In this document: one piece after another, positions 46,808 through 58,133 of the stretch
Numbering within the stretch: the stretch's first letter is position 1
How the letters are laid out: each line of letters opens with the position of its first letter
Assembly: GCA_022419385.1 (NCBI GenBank)
Contig: JAJUBI010000007.1
Span: forward strand, 777,768-841,767
DNA length: 64,000 nucleotides
Source of the DNA: Paraconiothyrium sp. Pb-2020
Taxonomy: Eukaryota; Ascomycota; Dothideomycetes; Pleosporales; Didymosphaeriaceae
Reading direction: 5' to 3'
Translations under genes and position numbers: made by a program
The notes under the pieces: model-generated
Told to the model about the DNA's origin: nothing
Databases searched by the model: none
Seen by the model: only the letters and a program-made list of their open reading frames with translations

Positions 46808-47303
46808 TAACGTTTAGGACGATGTATATGTAACGGGTCACAAGCAACATAGCGGCATGGGTCAGCCAACAATCACTGTAAGAAGATTATGGCAAGGTGC
46901 GATCTCTCATCAAGCAAATCGCTATGCCTACTTTTCCCTCTCTCACCTGTACATATATACCAGCAACATGCTCGCTCACGCTTCTAGTGTCCAGCGTTGA
47001 CACAGCAGTAAGAATGCATGGATGCATTTGGTGGGAAAGTGTTATGTCAGGTGAGCACGTGATGCCGCGTTCGCGCCTAATCAATGATGTAATCGCCGTG
47101 CGACTGCCTAAGCTAAGAAAATAGTCAACCTTCATATTCACCTCACTTTCACGGGCCGAGTCGCGATGCGCTTCTCTGTTCATTCTCTCGCAGCCTGTAT
47201 CGCTACCCTCTCCACGACGTAGCCAACGGACCAACAGGTCCGACTGGCTTGTTCCCGCCCGCACACCCAACTGTTGCAATTTCCAGCGCACTTTCCTGTC
47301 GCA
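46808..47303. other. Intergenic region, RAD26 promoter
   Basis: 496 bases between two plus-strand genes. No recognisable gene or motif. Confidence 0.4.
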
Positions 47304-50300
47304 ATGTCCTCCTTGCCCTCTCTGGAGGGCACCACTTCGAATGCGGCCCAAGAAGCCGTCACAGATCCTCACATCGTGCATACAAATGCACCAGACCTGG
47401 GCGAGGATGCGCCGCCCGCCGCCGACGAGGAGACACGATTGAAATTCCTCACAACCGGGACGAGGGATCAGGATGATTTGGAGCGCGATATCGGCAGGCA
47501 GGCCGACCAGTTGCTCACAGAGCAGGCCGATGAGCGAGATAAAAAGCGCATGGAAAAGGCAGAGGCAGAGGCCAAGCGGGCGCAAGTGGCGCTACAGAAG
47601 CTACGGAGTCGGCTGGCGATGCCTCTACTCCAGTCCCAAAAGCTTAAGATACGGGTCGATATTCGAGAACTTCAAGGGAAGATCGATGGTATAGACGAAG
47701 AGCTGGATGTAATGCAGCAACGCATAAACGATAGACATAAGGTGGAAGGCGAAGACGGATCCACTCAAGATGGAGTCCATCGACCCCTGCCGAATGAAAG
47801 CCGCCGCGAATTTCTCATACGCACTGGCAAAATTACTCCTTTTTCCAGGATCGCCCAAGACAAGCAGGAGTCTGGAACCCTCGCTGAAGTGATGCAAGAC
47901 GCAGAGGTCGACGATATGGTTGAAGAGGCCAGCACGAACACCAAATCGCATCAAAACCTTATGAAGCCAGGATTTGACATTGTAGGCACAGCTTCGAATG
48001 CAAGCACTCCCCTCGAGACACCGCGCCCTAGGAAGAAGCGACGGACAGGCCCAGCTCTGGGCGAGATTGGCTCACGAGCGGGTAGCAGCCCCCCGGAGAC
48101 GCCCGACGATGCATCTGACGATGCATATGCGCCCAGCATGAGCGATCGACAGCTTGCAGCTCTCGGTGAGACCGAAGACGAGACCGAAGACCTCACGAAC
48201 GATGATGACTACTCGGAGGAGGGGGTCGGCCGAAAGCGCAAAGCGACCTACAAGAAAACCAAGAAGAAAGACGGAACCACTCAATTTGTGGATGAGCAGG
48301 ATGACCTAGCCGGTGTCGATGACGGAAACGAGAAGGTGTATCAGAAGCGATTACGTGCTTGGTCAGAGAAACGTGCTGCAGCGCGGAAGCAAGCGGCAGA
48401 ACGAAGTGGCCATTTGTTTCAGGATGACCAGAATGAGGAAGAATGCTACAAGCCACACCCTACTGAACCCGACACCGAATTGGAAGGCGACTTCAAGATA
48501 CCCGGCGACATTTATCCAGCTCTGTTCGACTACCAGAAGACTGGGGTGCAGTGGTTATGGGAGCTTTTTTCGCAGAACGTTGGCGGTATTGTTGGCGATG
48601 AAATGGGCTTGGGGAAGACTATCCAAGCCATATCCTTCGTTGCTGGTCTGCACTACTCGAAGATACTCACCAAGCCCGTCATCGTGGTCTGTCCGGCTAC
48701 AGTGATGAAGCAGTGGGTAAACGAATTCCATCGATGGTGGCCGGCACTGCGTGTATCGATTCTCCATTCGTCAGGGACCGGTATGCTCAACACGCGCCAC
48801 GAAGACCAGATGGAGCGCGAGATGGAGCTGCGAGGATATGGGGATTACGATGACACCCTGACAGGTACGGGCAAGGCAGCTAAGAAGATCGTAGAAAGGG
48901 TAAAGCGTGAGGGCCACGTCTTGGTCACTACCTACACTGGGCTCCAAACTTACGCGGAATTCTTGGTGCCGATCGATTGGGAGACGGCTATTCTTGACGA
49001 AGGACACAAGATTCGGAATCCTGACGCAGCCGTTACAATTCACTGCAAAGAATTGCGCACTCCAAGTCGCATCATTCTCTCAGGCACTCCAATGCAGAAC
49101 AACCTCACTGAGCTATGGTCACTCTTTGACTTCGTGTTCCCTATGCGTCTGGGCACCTTAGTCAATTTTCGCAACCAGTTCGAATTTCCCATTAAACGAG
49201 GCGGTTATGCGAACGCATCTAATCTCGAATTCGAGACTGCTATGCGATGCGCAGAAACATTAAAAGATGCTGTCAGCCCATATCTCTTGCAACGATTCAA
49301 GATGGACGTTGCAGCTGATCTTCCGCAGAAGAAAGAGCAAGTGTTATTCTGTAAGTTGACGCGTCAGCAGCGAGAAGCATACGAGGGCTTTTTGCAGTCG
49401 GACGAAATGAAGTCGATAGCCAACGGAAAGCGTCAAATGCTCTTCGGCATAGACATCCTGCGCAAGATATGCAATCACCCGGACCTTGTGGACCACAAGA
49501 ATCTGTCGAAGAAGGCTGATTACGACTATGGTGCTGGGAATCGGTCAGGTAAGATGCAGGTTGTGAAAGAGCTGCTATCGCTCTGGGTCAAAGGTGGACA
49601 CAAGACTCTTTTGTTCGCCCAGCATCGTATCATGCTTGACATCCTTCAAAAGTACCTTGACCGCTTTCCCAGCATCAATTATCGGCGTATGGATGGAGAG
49701 ACACCCATCGCTAAGCGGCAGGACATGGTGGACGAGTTCAACAACAACCCGAATCTGCATGTCTTCCTACTCACGACGAAAGTCGGAGGCCTAGGTGTTA
49801 ACCTCACGGGAGCAAATCGCGTGATCATCTACGATCCCGACTGGAACCCTTCAACAGACATCCAGGCTCGAGAGCGCTCGTGGCGCCTCGGACAGAAACG
49901 AGAGGTTGAAATATACCGTCTCATGTCTGCTGGCACCATCGAAGAGAAGATCTATCATCGCCAGATATTCAAACAATTCCTCACGAACAAGGTACTCAAG
50001 GACCCGAAGCAGCGTCAGACGTTCCAGATGAGCGACCTGCACGATCTTTTCACGCTTGGCCGCGACACAGCCGACGGCGAAACAGAAACTGGGAACATGT
50101 TTCGCGGCTCAGAAGTCCAGTTCGATAAAGATGGCAACACCACCAACGGCACGACGCAGGCCGCACCCGATGCGACTGCGCACGAGGAACTCAAAGCCAT
50201 GGTAGGCGTCGCAGCAGCAGAAACGTACCAAGCACCCGCCTCCGACTCCGAGGACACGGCGAGGGAGGGTGGCGACGAAGGCAAATCCGACTCGCATCTA

Positions 50301-50957
50301 ATGTCCTCCATCTTCGCAAAGTCTGGCGTTTACTCCGTCCTCGAGCACGATACTATCATGAACACCACCGCCGCCGGCCGCAAGCGCAAAGTCCAAGCCG
50401 ACCCGGCCTTCGTCCAGCGCGAGGCTAAGCGTCAAGCTGCCGTTGCAGCAGAGCAGCTAAAGAAGAGCATGGAGGAGGCGCGCCGCACGCCCGTAGGGGT
50501 ACCTACCTGGACGGGCACTCACGGCGAAGCTGGTCGTCCTGCCCCTCCTCCCTCACGAGGCAATCTATTCAGCTCCCGTGGCGGTCGCAGTGGCGGACGA
50601 GGCGGCGCTGCCGGACCATCTTCTTCATCCGTCCTGTCGAACCTCGCAGCCCGCCAGGGCCGCTCTCTCCCTGTCACGCCGGCAGGTACGCTCTCCCCGG
50701 GCTCTTCACGCGGACACACACCTCAACCTGCCTCCCTTCGTGGCCGCCAAATGCTGGAGCGCATCCGCGACTTCATGCTCACGCACGGTGGTATCGTGCC
50801 CACGAAAATGCTGGTTGACCACTTTGATCACTATTGTCGGGCTGTGCCAGGCCGGGCCGAGGAGTTTAGGGAGATGTTGAGGGTGATTGCGGTGATGGAG
50901 AAGGGCGGAGGGAGCGGGAGGGGCAGGTGGAAGTTGAAGGAGGAGTGGAGGGGCTAG
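47304..50957 (+). CDS. rad26: SNF2 ATPase RAD26 (CSB/ERCC6), transcription-coupled repair
   Basis: One uninterrupted exon of 1,217 residues from the ATG at 47304. Residues 1-400 hold a coiled coil (QADERDKKRMEKAEAEAKRA), then acidic and basic disordered stretches. The SNF2 core starts near residue 400: DYQKTGVQWLWELFSQN, the Walker A region GDEMGLGKTIQA (about 431-442), the DEGH box in AILDEGHKIRNPDA, LSGTPMQNNLTELWSLFDFV, and in the second lobe FLLTTKVGGLGVNLTGANRV and ERSWRLGQKREVEIYRLM. The C-terminus ends with a winged-helix-like segment (RIRDFMLTHGGIVPTKMLVD). Known role: ATP-dependent remodelling at stalled RNA polymerase II to start nucleotide-excision repair in the nucleus. Length and domain order match fungal RAD26. 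The absence of introns in 3.6 kb is unusual next to its intron-rich neighbours. Confidence 0.95.
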   Translation: MSSLPSLEGTTSNAAQEAVTDPHIVHTNAPDLGEDAPPAADEETRLKFLTTGTRDQDDLERDIGRQADQLLTEQADERDKKRMEKAEAEAKRAQVALQKLRSRLAMPLLQSQKLKIRVDIRELQGKIDGIDEELDVMQQRINDRHKVEGEDGSTQDGVHRPLPNESRREFLIRTGKITPFSRIAQDKQESGTLAEVMQDAEVDDMVEEASTNTKSHQNLMKPGFDIVGTASNASTPLETPRPRKKRRTGPALGEIGSRAGSSPPETPDDASDDAYAPSMSDRQLAALGETEDETEDLTNDDDYSEEGVGRKRKATYKKTKKKDGTTQFVDEQDDLAGVDDGNEKVYQKRLRAWSEKRAAARKQAAERSGHLFQDDQNEEECYKPHPTEPDTELEGDFKIPGDIYPALFDYQKTGVQWLWELFSQNVGGIVGDEMGLGKTIQAISFVAGLHYSKILTKPVIVVCPATVMKQWVNEFHRWWPALRVSILHSSGTGMLNTRHEDQMEREMELRGYGDYDDTLTGTGKAAKKIVERVKREGHVLVTTYTGLQTYAEFLVPIDWETAILDEGHKIRNPDAAVTIHCKELRTPSRIILSGTPMQNNLTELWSLFDFVFPMRLGTLVNFRNQFEFPIKRGGYANASNLEFETAMRCAETLKDAVSPYLLQRFKMDVAADLPQKKEQVLFCKLTRQQREAYEGFLQSDEMKSIANGKRQMLFGIDILRKICNHPDLVDHKNLSKKADYDYGAGNRSGKMQVVKELLSLWVKGGHKTLLFAQHRIMLDILQKYLDRFPSINYRRMDGETPIAKRQDMVDEFNNNPNLHVFLLTTKVGGLGVNLTGANRVIIYDPDWNPSTDIQARERSWRLGQKREVEIYRLMSAGTIEEKIYHRQIFKQFLTNKVLKDPKQRQTFQMSDLHDLFTLGRDTADGETETGNMFRGSEVQFDKDGNTTNGTTQAAPDATAHEELKAMVGVAAAETYQAPASDSEDTAREGGDEGKSDSHLMSSIFAKSGVYSVLEHDTIMNTTAAGRKRKVQADPAFVQREAKRQAAVAAEQLKKSMEEARRTPVGVPTWTGTHGEAGRPAPPPSRGNLFSSRGGRSGGRGGAAGPSSSSVLSNLAARQGRSLPVTPAGTLSPGSSRGHTPQPASLRGRQMLERIRDFMLTHGGIVPTKMLVDHFDHYCRAVPGRAEEFREMLRVIAVMEKGGGSGRGRWKLKEEWRG

Positions 50958-51673
50958 GAGACGGTAAGGAAGATATCTAGCCCCCTTCCAGCATTCTTCG
51001 ATCTGTCTGTTCAGATTACGGTTGCATGAGTGGGTATATAGGTCTGCATGAAGGGATAACTGTTGCGGGCTTATTCAGGGATTTTGGGCGTATGGTGTTA
51101 TGTGAGAGATACCACAGCATTCTTGCCCAGACCTGGTTACTAGGGCAAGAGCAAGCGCGTACATTCCGCGTGTCACGTTTACATGAGTTCATAACACTAC
51201 CAATGTTTCTGACGTGGGACTTCATGATATCAACAATCTCAATTGCGTTGGTTGTGATATTGACAAGATGCTACGTACATACATCATAGCGGTGGGACAT
51301 CTCGCGATTTCCATCCCTCTTCAGCCCGTCTACTCTTAAAGGCAATGAAATATTACGAGTATATCCAAACACATCTCTTCTCTCGTCTCTGAATTATTAT
51401 AGATGCGTAAGTTCCCAAATGCGACCTTTCCATGCTCCTAGAGAAAAACAACCCCGGTCCAACACCTGGTGCCTTGAATGATCGAGATTGGATGTGGAAG
51501 AGATCGGACGTGATGAACGCTGCAACCCCATAGTGCGCCGTGTCCCATTTTTGGTCCCAAGTAAGGAGTGTAATATAAACAACGTGTGAAGGGAAGGAAT
51601 GCCGTTATCGTACGTGATGCTGAAGCGGTTGTGTCGCGTGGTAAGTTTTGATGGTGTGGAGCGTCGACGGAGT
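50958..51673. other. Convergent intergenic region RAD26 / DUF7137 gene
   Basis: 716 bases with two 3' flanks. Open frames are short and unrecognised. Confidence 0.4.
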
Positions 51674-52643
51674 TCATATGATACCGAAAGCCATGGCGAA
51701 GTACAGGAAGGAAGCGATGGTAGTCCCAAAGGTGACGAAGAGAACCTTGGTCGTGCCACTGGCGAAGATAGAGAAGGCGTCGTTCTTTAAGCAGTTCGCG
51801 CACTCGAATTCTAAAACATGTCAGTATGACGATCAAATAGTGAACAAAGCAATGTGTCTTACGAGACCAGTTGACATAAGGCTGCGGTGTGTACATGCCA
51901 AAGTAGAATTGGCTGTATGGAGCCAAGTAGCCAGGCTTAGCAGTAGCACTGACACTGGACTGGGCGTCGTAGATGAGCAGGGTATATGTTTCACTGACGA
52001 AGTCCGGGCCATTAGGATGGCTGCTCTTGTAGGCACCCGTGTCCCAATAGATGGTATCGGTCGCTTGCACAGAGTGATTCACGGCGATGGTGTAAGTCTG
52101 CTGGTTGACAGAGCACGAGGCTAGAATGTCGACGGCCGAGGGTGTAATGGAGAGAGAAGTGTAGTTCCATGCGAAGGTGACCCAGTCGCCAACCTTGTAG
52201 TACTGGGCACCCAAATATGGGTTCGGCGTGACCATTTGGATGCCTCCAGGCTGGACATCAGCGCCGAAATTGGTGACCTTGGGCTTGCTGGTCGTCTTAG
52301 TAGCCTTATCGCTCGAGTCCTTTCCTGTCGCGCTGGAGTCCTTGCTAGTCGTCTTCGCATCGCTCTTGGTTGCTGTCGGTTTGTCGGTCTCGGAAGCCTG
52401 GTCGGTCTCCTTGGGAGATTCAGTGGTCGAGGCGTCCTTCGCCGAGCTGCTCTTGTCGTTCTGGTCTGTCCTGAGTCAGTAAGAGCGTCACTAGGACAAG
52501 GGGGTCATCAACTCACTGTCTTGTCGAGCAAATAGCATGTGTTTGGCATCGGCCAATGCGTTTATGCTGTCGAAAACGTCGGACGTGGCGGCAGTGACAG
52601 ACGAGACAGCCACTACTGCGGCAAGCAGCTGGGACGGCCTCAT
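51674..52643 (-). CDS. DUF7137 surface protein: signal peptide, Ser/Thr linker, Ig-like domain, C-terminal helix
   Basis: Three exons on the minus strand, 52643-52517, 52465-51863 and 51810-51674, give 288 residues. A signal peptide spans about residues 1-19 (MRPSQLLAAVVAVSSVTAA). Residues 45-100 are a Lys/Ser/Thr/Asp-rich linker, probably O-glycosylated. The folded part follows, with VTPNPYLGAQYYKVGDWVTF, WNYTSLSITPSAVDILASCS and SQFYFGMYTPQPYVNW. This is the pattern I remember for the fungal DUF7137 family. The last exon gives two cysteines (FECANC) and a hydrophobic C-terminus (TKVLFVTFGTTIASFLYFAM), a membrane anchor with almost no cytosolic tail. Function is unknown; a cell-surface or wall-sensing role would be a guess. 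Confidence 0.82.
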
Positions 52644-53716
52644 GGCGTGAAGGCGGAAGGCTTCGGTGGGATTGAGGGACTGAGGGCGGAAGGGGGGGGT
52701 TGTCGACCGGAGAGGCGGGTGTGACGGCTGAAGCGAGCTGTTGTAGGGTCGATGGTGGTGCAAAGTAGAGTTGCGTCGTCGAGGGGGCCACTCGGAGGCT
52801 GTCAACACAAGCTGGAACGCGTCAAGAGAAAGGGATGCAGATTTCACTCCCACGCCCCGGAAAACGAGCGACTGGCAAAGGAGCAAAAGAAATGCGGCGG
52901 TAACGAGGGTCGAGGAGGAGGTTGGCTGTGGTGAGATGTTTAGGAGACGGCGGCGCAATGGCGAGCGGAGAGCAGAGAAAGCGGCAGGGGGGCCTTCTCG
53001 GGTTGGGCCTAGCGACCGGGGCATAGCGGTCGATAGTGCGCCACCACGGGCCTATTTTTGGGGAGCGGCGTACACGATGGATATCACGACCCGTCCCCGC
53101 CGCAGCGTCTTCATCGATCGCTGCGCGGAACATGTTGAAGCCCGCAATGCGCGGGCCGTCGACTTGTTTGGCGCCGCGCGCGGTACACCTTGCTCGCTCC
53201 CGCCGTCCTGTGTTTGTTTGCAAACCGGGCTGGCGAGACGCACGCATAGCCACTCATTTGCCCTCGTCTTCAGCCTCTTTATGCGCCCGAGTGATCATCG
53301 GTCGCTGTGCCGTCACCATGCTACTCGGTTCCAGACATGGTCGTGTCTTGACCTAGGTCCGCCTCCGCTGCATCTGACCACCTCTGCTTCCGACACCCAT
53401 TGCGCTGGACGCATCGGGTGCCCTGCGTCTTCGCAATTCGTACCACCGCATCGCTTCCGTCCGCTGCCCCAGCTACACGTGGCGGCTGTTGCATCATTGT
53501 GTAGTACACGGGAACATTACATAACCATAGAGCATGACTATAGCTTTCAAATTTCGACAGAAGACGACAGCCATGGCACCGGTGCTACTTCGAAACATGG
53601 CAATACTTCACTTGCGTTCATCCATAACCATCATCAATGTCCAGTTGTTTCATCCATTACCGTTTACTAAAAAGTCTCCAAGTCTTCTTTAGCAGCGCCA
53701 CATCCCACCGTCCTCC
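52644..53716. other. Gene-free stretch upstream of the DUF7137 gene
   Basis: 1,073 bases. A 299-codon open frame on the plus strand (52771-53670) starts without an ATG, lies opposite other open frames in GC-rich DNA and resembles nothing known, so I do not call it. The left part is the DUF7137 promoter. Confidence 0.45.
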
Positions 53717-54307
53717 TCACCCTTTCTTATAAGGCGGCTTGCTCACCGCATGTAAAAATGTCGTCTTACAATCCGTCCCCGCGCCCTTCCAATACAATAC
53801 GTCCGTCCCACTCTCACTATCGCAAATCGTCCACCCCTCCTTCTCTCCATCCACCGTGACCAGATACCCTCCGTCTAAACCTACATTTCCTTTCTCCTGC
53901 TTCTGCGCTACAAACTGCAACTCCTTACCCGCGGTTACCGTCGTGCTGTTGTACTTGTATGAGCCGATGCCGTGCGGGCCGGCGGTAAGTGTAGAGAGCA
54001 CTCCGTCGGCTAGGGTGAAGTTGGGCAGGGAGTTGTACCCGGCGCCGATGAGACGAAGGAGGAGGGTTGATTGGGAGACCGGGTCTTCGGCCTGGCAGGG
54101 TCGTCAATCGTGTTCCTAGAGCGAAGAAACATGGGAACACAAGCTCACATAGGGCGTTGTCGCGTGGACACCGCGAAGCTGAGACGAGTTTGTGCTTGGG
54201 TCTGCCTGGTCTGACGTGACGAGGAAGAACTCTACGAGTTCCGTTGGGAGTGCGGCAGAGAGAGAGGCGCCGAGCGCAGAGAGGACTGTTATTGTTGTAA
54301 AGCGCAT
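53717..54307 (-). CDS. Small secreted protein (DUF7907-like)
   Basis: Two exons on the minus strand, 54307-54149 and 54091-53717, joined in phase 0, give 177 residues. A signal peptide covers about residues 1-19 (MRFTTITVLSALGASLSAAL). The mature part begins near LPTELVEFFLVTSDQADPST and contains LLLRLIGAGYNSLPNFTLAD, GPHGIGSYKYNSTTVTAGKE and DGGYLVTVDGEKEGWTICDS. It ends TFLHAVSKPPYKKG. Two cysteines (in TIC and TDC) could form one disulfide. The repeated G-Y/L-strand pattern suggests a small beta-rich protein; I associate it from memory with the fungal DUF7907 secreted family, with uncertainty. Function unknown. Secreted proteins of this size are candidates for cell-wall or host-interaction roles, but there is no direct evidence. 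Confidence 0.78.
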
Positions 54308-55236
54308 GATCCTATTACGGTAAAATGTTCGTAGGACGGTGGATTAAGCAGGCGTGTCAAATGATTTTTCTGGGATTCTCTCCAAGACGAGAGGGTTATA
54401 TGGGTAGGTCTCGAAGAACGTAATTAGGGAGTATGCAGTCGGATTTGTTCTGCTCATACTGAGCCTAATTGGCGACCACCTCGTTCTTTATACCTGTAAC
54501 GTGCCGCAAGGGTGCGCATGTTGCCAGCCAACGGTTCGATGTCATACCCCAGCCACAGGTACAACGGGGGGGACAACAGCCGTACCAAACATGGCCAGCG
54601 AATGGCAGCCACTCGAGCGATCCGCCCTCCTGTCGATCGTGACATCAAACAGCGGGGACGATGCTAGCGCGAGAAACGGAACGAGATGGTTTGCCCTGCG
54701 TCGACCTTTTCCTAGAGGTATGGGCTCTGGGCTGAATCATCGTCAATCCGGCTGTACTTCGTAATGCTGTCTGCGATTCCTGAATTACGAGCTCGCGCTC
54801 GAAGAGCCGGAGCATCTAGGATGATCGATCCAAGAAGTTCGGAGAGATTGGATCGGTAAGGAGTCTGGCGCCCAGTGCGGTTGTGGCGCCAAGCCATGCG
54901 CGCACCCACTGTCCACGCATGCGTGGCTTGATCCATCATGGTTCGCGTCTTGCATGTGGAGTTGTGGGCTTTGGAGCTTGAAGGGAAGGGACAATGATGC
55001 CATGAGAGACGATGAGATCACGAGACCTTCCAGCAGCTAGAGTGGTCAACATTGTAAGTTACTACAGGTACTATGTGGTACCCTTGCAAGCGACGTAGTT
55101 GATATACAGTCCTAGAGGCACTTATATAAATAACAATTCAATCGCAATGAAACGTACACTTGTAAAGGTTGTAGCGGTCTATCAGTGCTTTTCCCTACTC
55201 GTACAATATCTACATTGCCCGCTATTCCAGATGCTA
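54308..55236. other. Intergenic region, small-secreted-protein promoter
   Basis: 929 bases between two minus-strand genes. GGTATAAAG on the minus strand (around 54488-54496) and CCATATAACC (54394-54403) are TATA-like and 90-190 nt upstream of the secreted-protein start. No gene seen. Confidence 0.4.
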
Positions 55237-56902
55237 CTACAAGAACTCCACACCCACCCCAAAGCTCAGCCCCTTCCTTGCCTCTTCCTTTGCCCTGATC
55301 ACCAATGGCAAACTAAAGTTGATCTCAAACCGCGCAATCGGATGAGCGTACACAAGGCCAAAGCCGGCCGCGGCGCTAGGTGCACCATCGCGCAAGCCGG
55401 CGAGTGTCTTCTTCACGCTGCTGTGCACAGCATCGGCATCCATTGGGCCACCTTCCTTGTTTGGGGTCTTGAGGGAGAGCAGACGTCCACCGTTGATGAA
55501 GGCTTGGAGACGCAGTGGGGTCTCCTTTCCTACCTTGGGCACAGGAAAGAGGAGAGAGGCTCCACCTGCGGCAAAAACATCGCCTCCGACAGCGTCTGGG
55601 CCATCGTGAGGTCCAAGGCCGCAAAGGCGGAAACCACGGACATTGGTAGGGCCGCCGAGCTGGAAACGGTCGTTGATGCGCGACTGCTGTGGGGTGCTAT
55701 TTCCACCAAGTGCAAGAGGGTACAGTAGACCTCCACGTAAACCAGCAGTCAAAGTGATGCCAGTATCGCCGAATGGCAGTACTACCTGCGACTCTGCCTC
55801 GGATTTCCAGAATGCTACGTCGCCCTTGAGCGGCCCGTAACCCGCAAGTTCAGACACCGTCTTTGCCAGGTAGCCTCGTTGCGGCATCATTGGGTTGTCT
55901 CGCTGGTCATTGATCCACGTATGTGTAATGCTGGATTTGAACGAGTTGCCCGCCTCTGCCCGAACCGTAGGAGACGCGTTCTCTGCCAGACTGGTCACTT
56001 GCCGCAAGATACCAGAGTAGCCAAACTCGTGCTGATGTCCGTTCTTTGTCCTCCACAAAAGCTTAGAGTTCCCACCACGCAACACCTCTTCGTGACTAGC
56101 CCAGCTCTTCAATGTTGAGCTGGCAAAGCCATTGAGCTGGAATTTGAAATCAGGGTTGGATAGAATCGGACTCTCAAAGGCAAGCGAGTAGGCCGATCGC
56201 GTGCGCGTTCCAAGCGAAGCATTTGCGTTCAAGGTCTCTGCGCCGCCGAACAAGTTCCGCAGCTCCGCATTGATATACGCGTCTCCCTCTGATGATCCAA
56301 CCTCGGTACCAGTCTTGATAGTGTACGTGCCTCGCTCTTGCGCCGAAATGTAAACATCAACATCGGTAGGCGACGAAGTAGGGTTCGTGGGGTCGGGTCG
56401 ATCGAGAAACACGGATATGGGCGACTTGAAGATGCCTATCTACGTCAGACTATAGGCCTTTGGAAATCTCGTGTGCTTCTTTACCAAAGCGGTTCAGTTT
56501 CTCTGTCGCATTACCGACCTCCTTCAGAGCCTCTTCCAACGTATACTGCTCATCTCGGTTTGCGCTCAGTATGGGATTGACCACACGTTCCAAGAAGCTT
56601 CGTCGCGTGCGGTTGGCATGGAGGACGCGGACCGAAGATATGGTTACCGGCAGGCTGGTGTTGTCGTCGATGAGCTCGGCGAGCCTTTCCTGAGATCGCT
56701 GATGTTGAGCGAAGTTCCGAGCATTGAGATCATCATCGTTTTGCTTGTGATCCGCCTTGTTTTTCAGCTTCCCGAAGACCTGGAGCACCGGTTAGCTGTC
56801 TGCAGAGACATTGCTGGGCGATTGGTCCGCTGGGGAATCAATGTCCCAAAATTTTGATTCAGAGAAAGCCAATCGTACATCGTCTTCTACCGGCGAAGCC
56901 AT
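55237..56902 (-). CDS. sam50: Mitochondrial outer-membrane assembly factor SAM50/TOB55
   Basis: Three exons on the minus strand, 56902-56879 (24 nt), 56779-56485 and 56435-55237, give 505 residues. The first intron is 99 nt and contains an in-frame TAA, so splicing is required; it yields the start MASPVEDDVFGKL. Residues about 45-125 form the single POTRA domain (LPVTISSVRVLHANRTRRSF, YTLEEALKEVGNATEKLNRF, IFKSPISVFLDRPDP). The rest is a 16-stranded Omp85 barrel with ELRNLFGGAETLNANASLGT and the conserved lid-loop region QLGGPTNVRGFRLCGLGPHD, ending LSFGVGVEFL with a terminal hydrophobic residue. Known role: central channel of the SAM complex that inserts beta-barrel proteins into the outer membrane. 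Length matches the family. Confidence 0.94.
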
Positions 56903-57308
56903 GGAGGCTACTCGTTGTTGATCAGGTTGTTCAAGCTGATCGGCTTGGCGTTCGCAGAAGCGGAATCAAGCTGCCCCAGGGCTGAGAGGTTGTCACGTGC
57001 GTTATTCGGGCCCTGGGGCCGGGGGGCTGCGCCTTTCCCCAACTTCTAGAACCCAACTGCATCTCACTGATCACCATTGTCCCTTCCCACCGGACATCGC
57101 CTCTTTTACTTTACAAGTGAAGATTTGGAAGTGACCATCACAGAGACAAGATCTGACAAACCCCCTGTGACGTCTTCCTTTGTTCTTGTTCTTCGCCTGC
57201 GCCCTACACGAGCGGACTGCCTCACCCAAAGTCCGACACTCCTTCTAGTGCACGCGACTCGCAGTCATTTCCTCGACGTCTCACCTACTCCTCTCACACG
57301 CATACACC
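56903..57308. promoter_or_regulatory. Divergent promoter region SAM50 / UBC6
   Basis: 406 bases with both promoters; CT-rich near the UBC6 start, no TATA box. Confidence 0.45.
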
Positions 57309-58133
57309 ATGGCTACGCCTGCCGCGACCAAGCGCCTCACACGAGAATATGCGACCATCTCCAAGTCTCCCCCGCCCTACATCATCGCGCACCCGTCCGA
57401 GAAGAACATCCTCGAGTGGCACTATATCCTGACTGGCCCGCCCGACACGCCGTACGATGGTGGCCAGTACTGGGGCACCCTCATGTTCCCGCCAGACTAT
57501 CCCTTTGCTCCACCCGCTATCCGCATGCACACACCCTCTGGTCGCTTCCAACCCAGCACCCGCCTTTGTCTCAGCATCTCCGACTTCCACCCTAAGAGCT
57601 TCAACCCCGCATGGGAGGTCAGCACTATCCTGACAGGACTGCTGAGTTTCATGACGAGCGAGGAGATGACAACCGGATCAGTGCGGGCGTCGGAAGCGGA
57701 GCGTAAGTTGTTCGCGCAGCGCACACGGTGGTGGAACAGCACAGGCGGAGGATCCAAGGCTCAGAACAACGGCTCTCGCGGTGCAGGCGCTATCAAAGCC
57801 GGTGACGGCGGCACCAAGTTCCGCGCTGAGTGGCCGGAGCTGGACGAAGAGAACCAGACGTGGATGAAAGAGAAGCGCATCCACCCGCAGACCGGCCTCC
57901 CTATCACCTCGTCATCACAACCGCATTGCTCGCCCGATATGGCGGGTTTGAGGAAGCGGGCGAATGGGAGCGCAACTACAGTTGGTGCTGTTGTTCAGCA
58001 AGGCCAGGTTGCGCGGGAAGCGGGCCAGAGCTGGCTGGGCCGCAATAAGTGGAGGATCGTTATCGGCACGCTCATGTCATACATCATTGTTGCGCGGGTG
58101 CTGGGAGACGGTTCTCTGTCGACTGCTGCTTAG
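57309..58133 (+). CDS. ubc6: ER-anchored ubiquitin-conjugating enzyme UBC6
   Basis: A single exon of 274 residues. The E2 domain occupies residues 6-165 and begins ATKRLTREYATISKSPPPYI. The E2 signature HPKSFNPAW follows the catalytic Cys87 (RLCLSISD), the same residue number as in yeast Ubc6. A flexible linker holds a conserved-looking RIHPQTGLP. The C-terminal segment WRIVIGTLMSYIIVARVLGD is the tail anchor. Known role: ER-associated degradation, charging Lys or Ser/Thr substrates with ubiquitin for Doa10/MARCH6-type ligases, with the active domain facing the cytosol. Length and architecture fit the family. Confidence 0.96.
   Translation: MATPAATKRLTREYATISKSPPPYIIAHPSEKNILEWHYILTGPPDTPYDGGQYWGTLMFPPDYPFAPPAIRMHTPSGRFQPSTRLCLSISDFHPKSFNPAWEVSTILTGLLSFMTSEEMTTGSVRASEAERKLFAQRTRWWNSTGGGSKAQNNGSRGAGAIKAGDGGTKFRAEWPELDEENQTWMKEKRIHPQTGLPITSSSQPHCSPDMAGLRKRANGSATTVGAVVQQGQVAREAGQSWLGRNKWRIVIGTLMSYIIVARVLGDGSLSTAA

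Noticed and set aside
52771..53670. 900-base plus-strand open frame
   Set aside because: Begins at TTG with no ATG, GC-rich, low-complexity translation with no family resemblance, and opposite-strand frames are open too.
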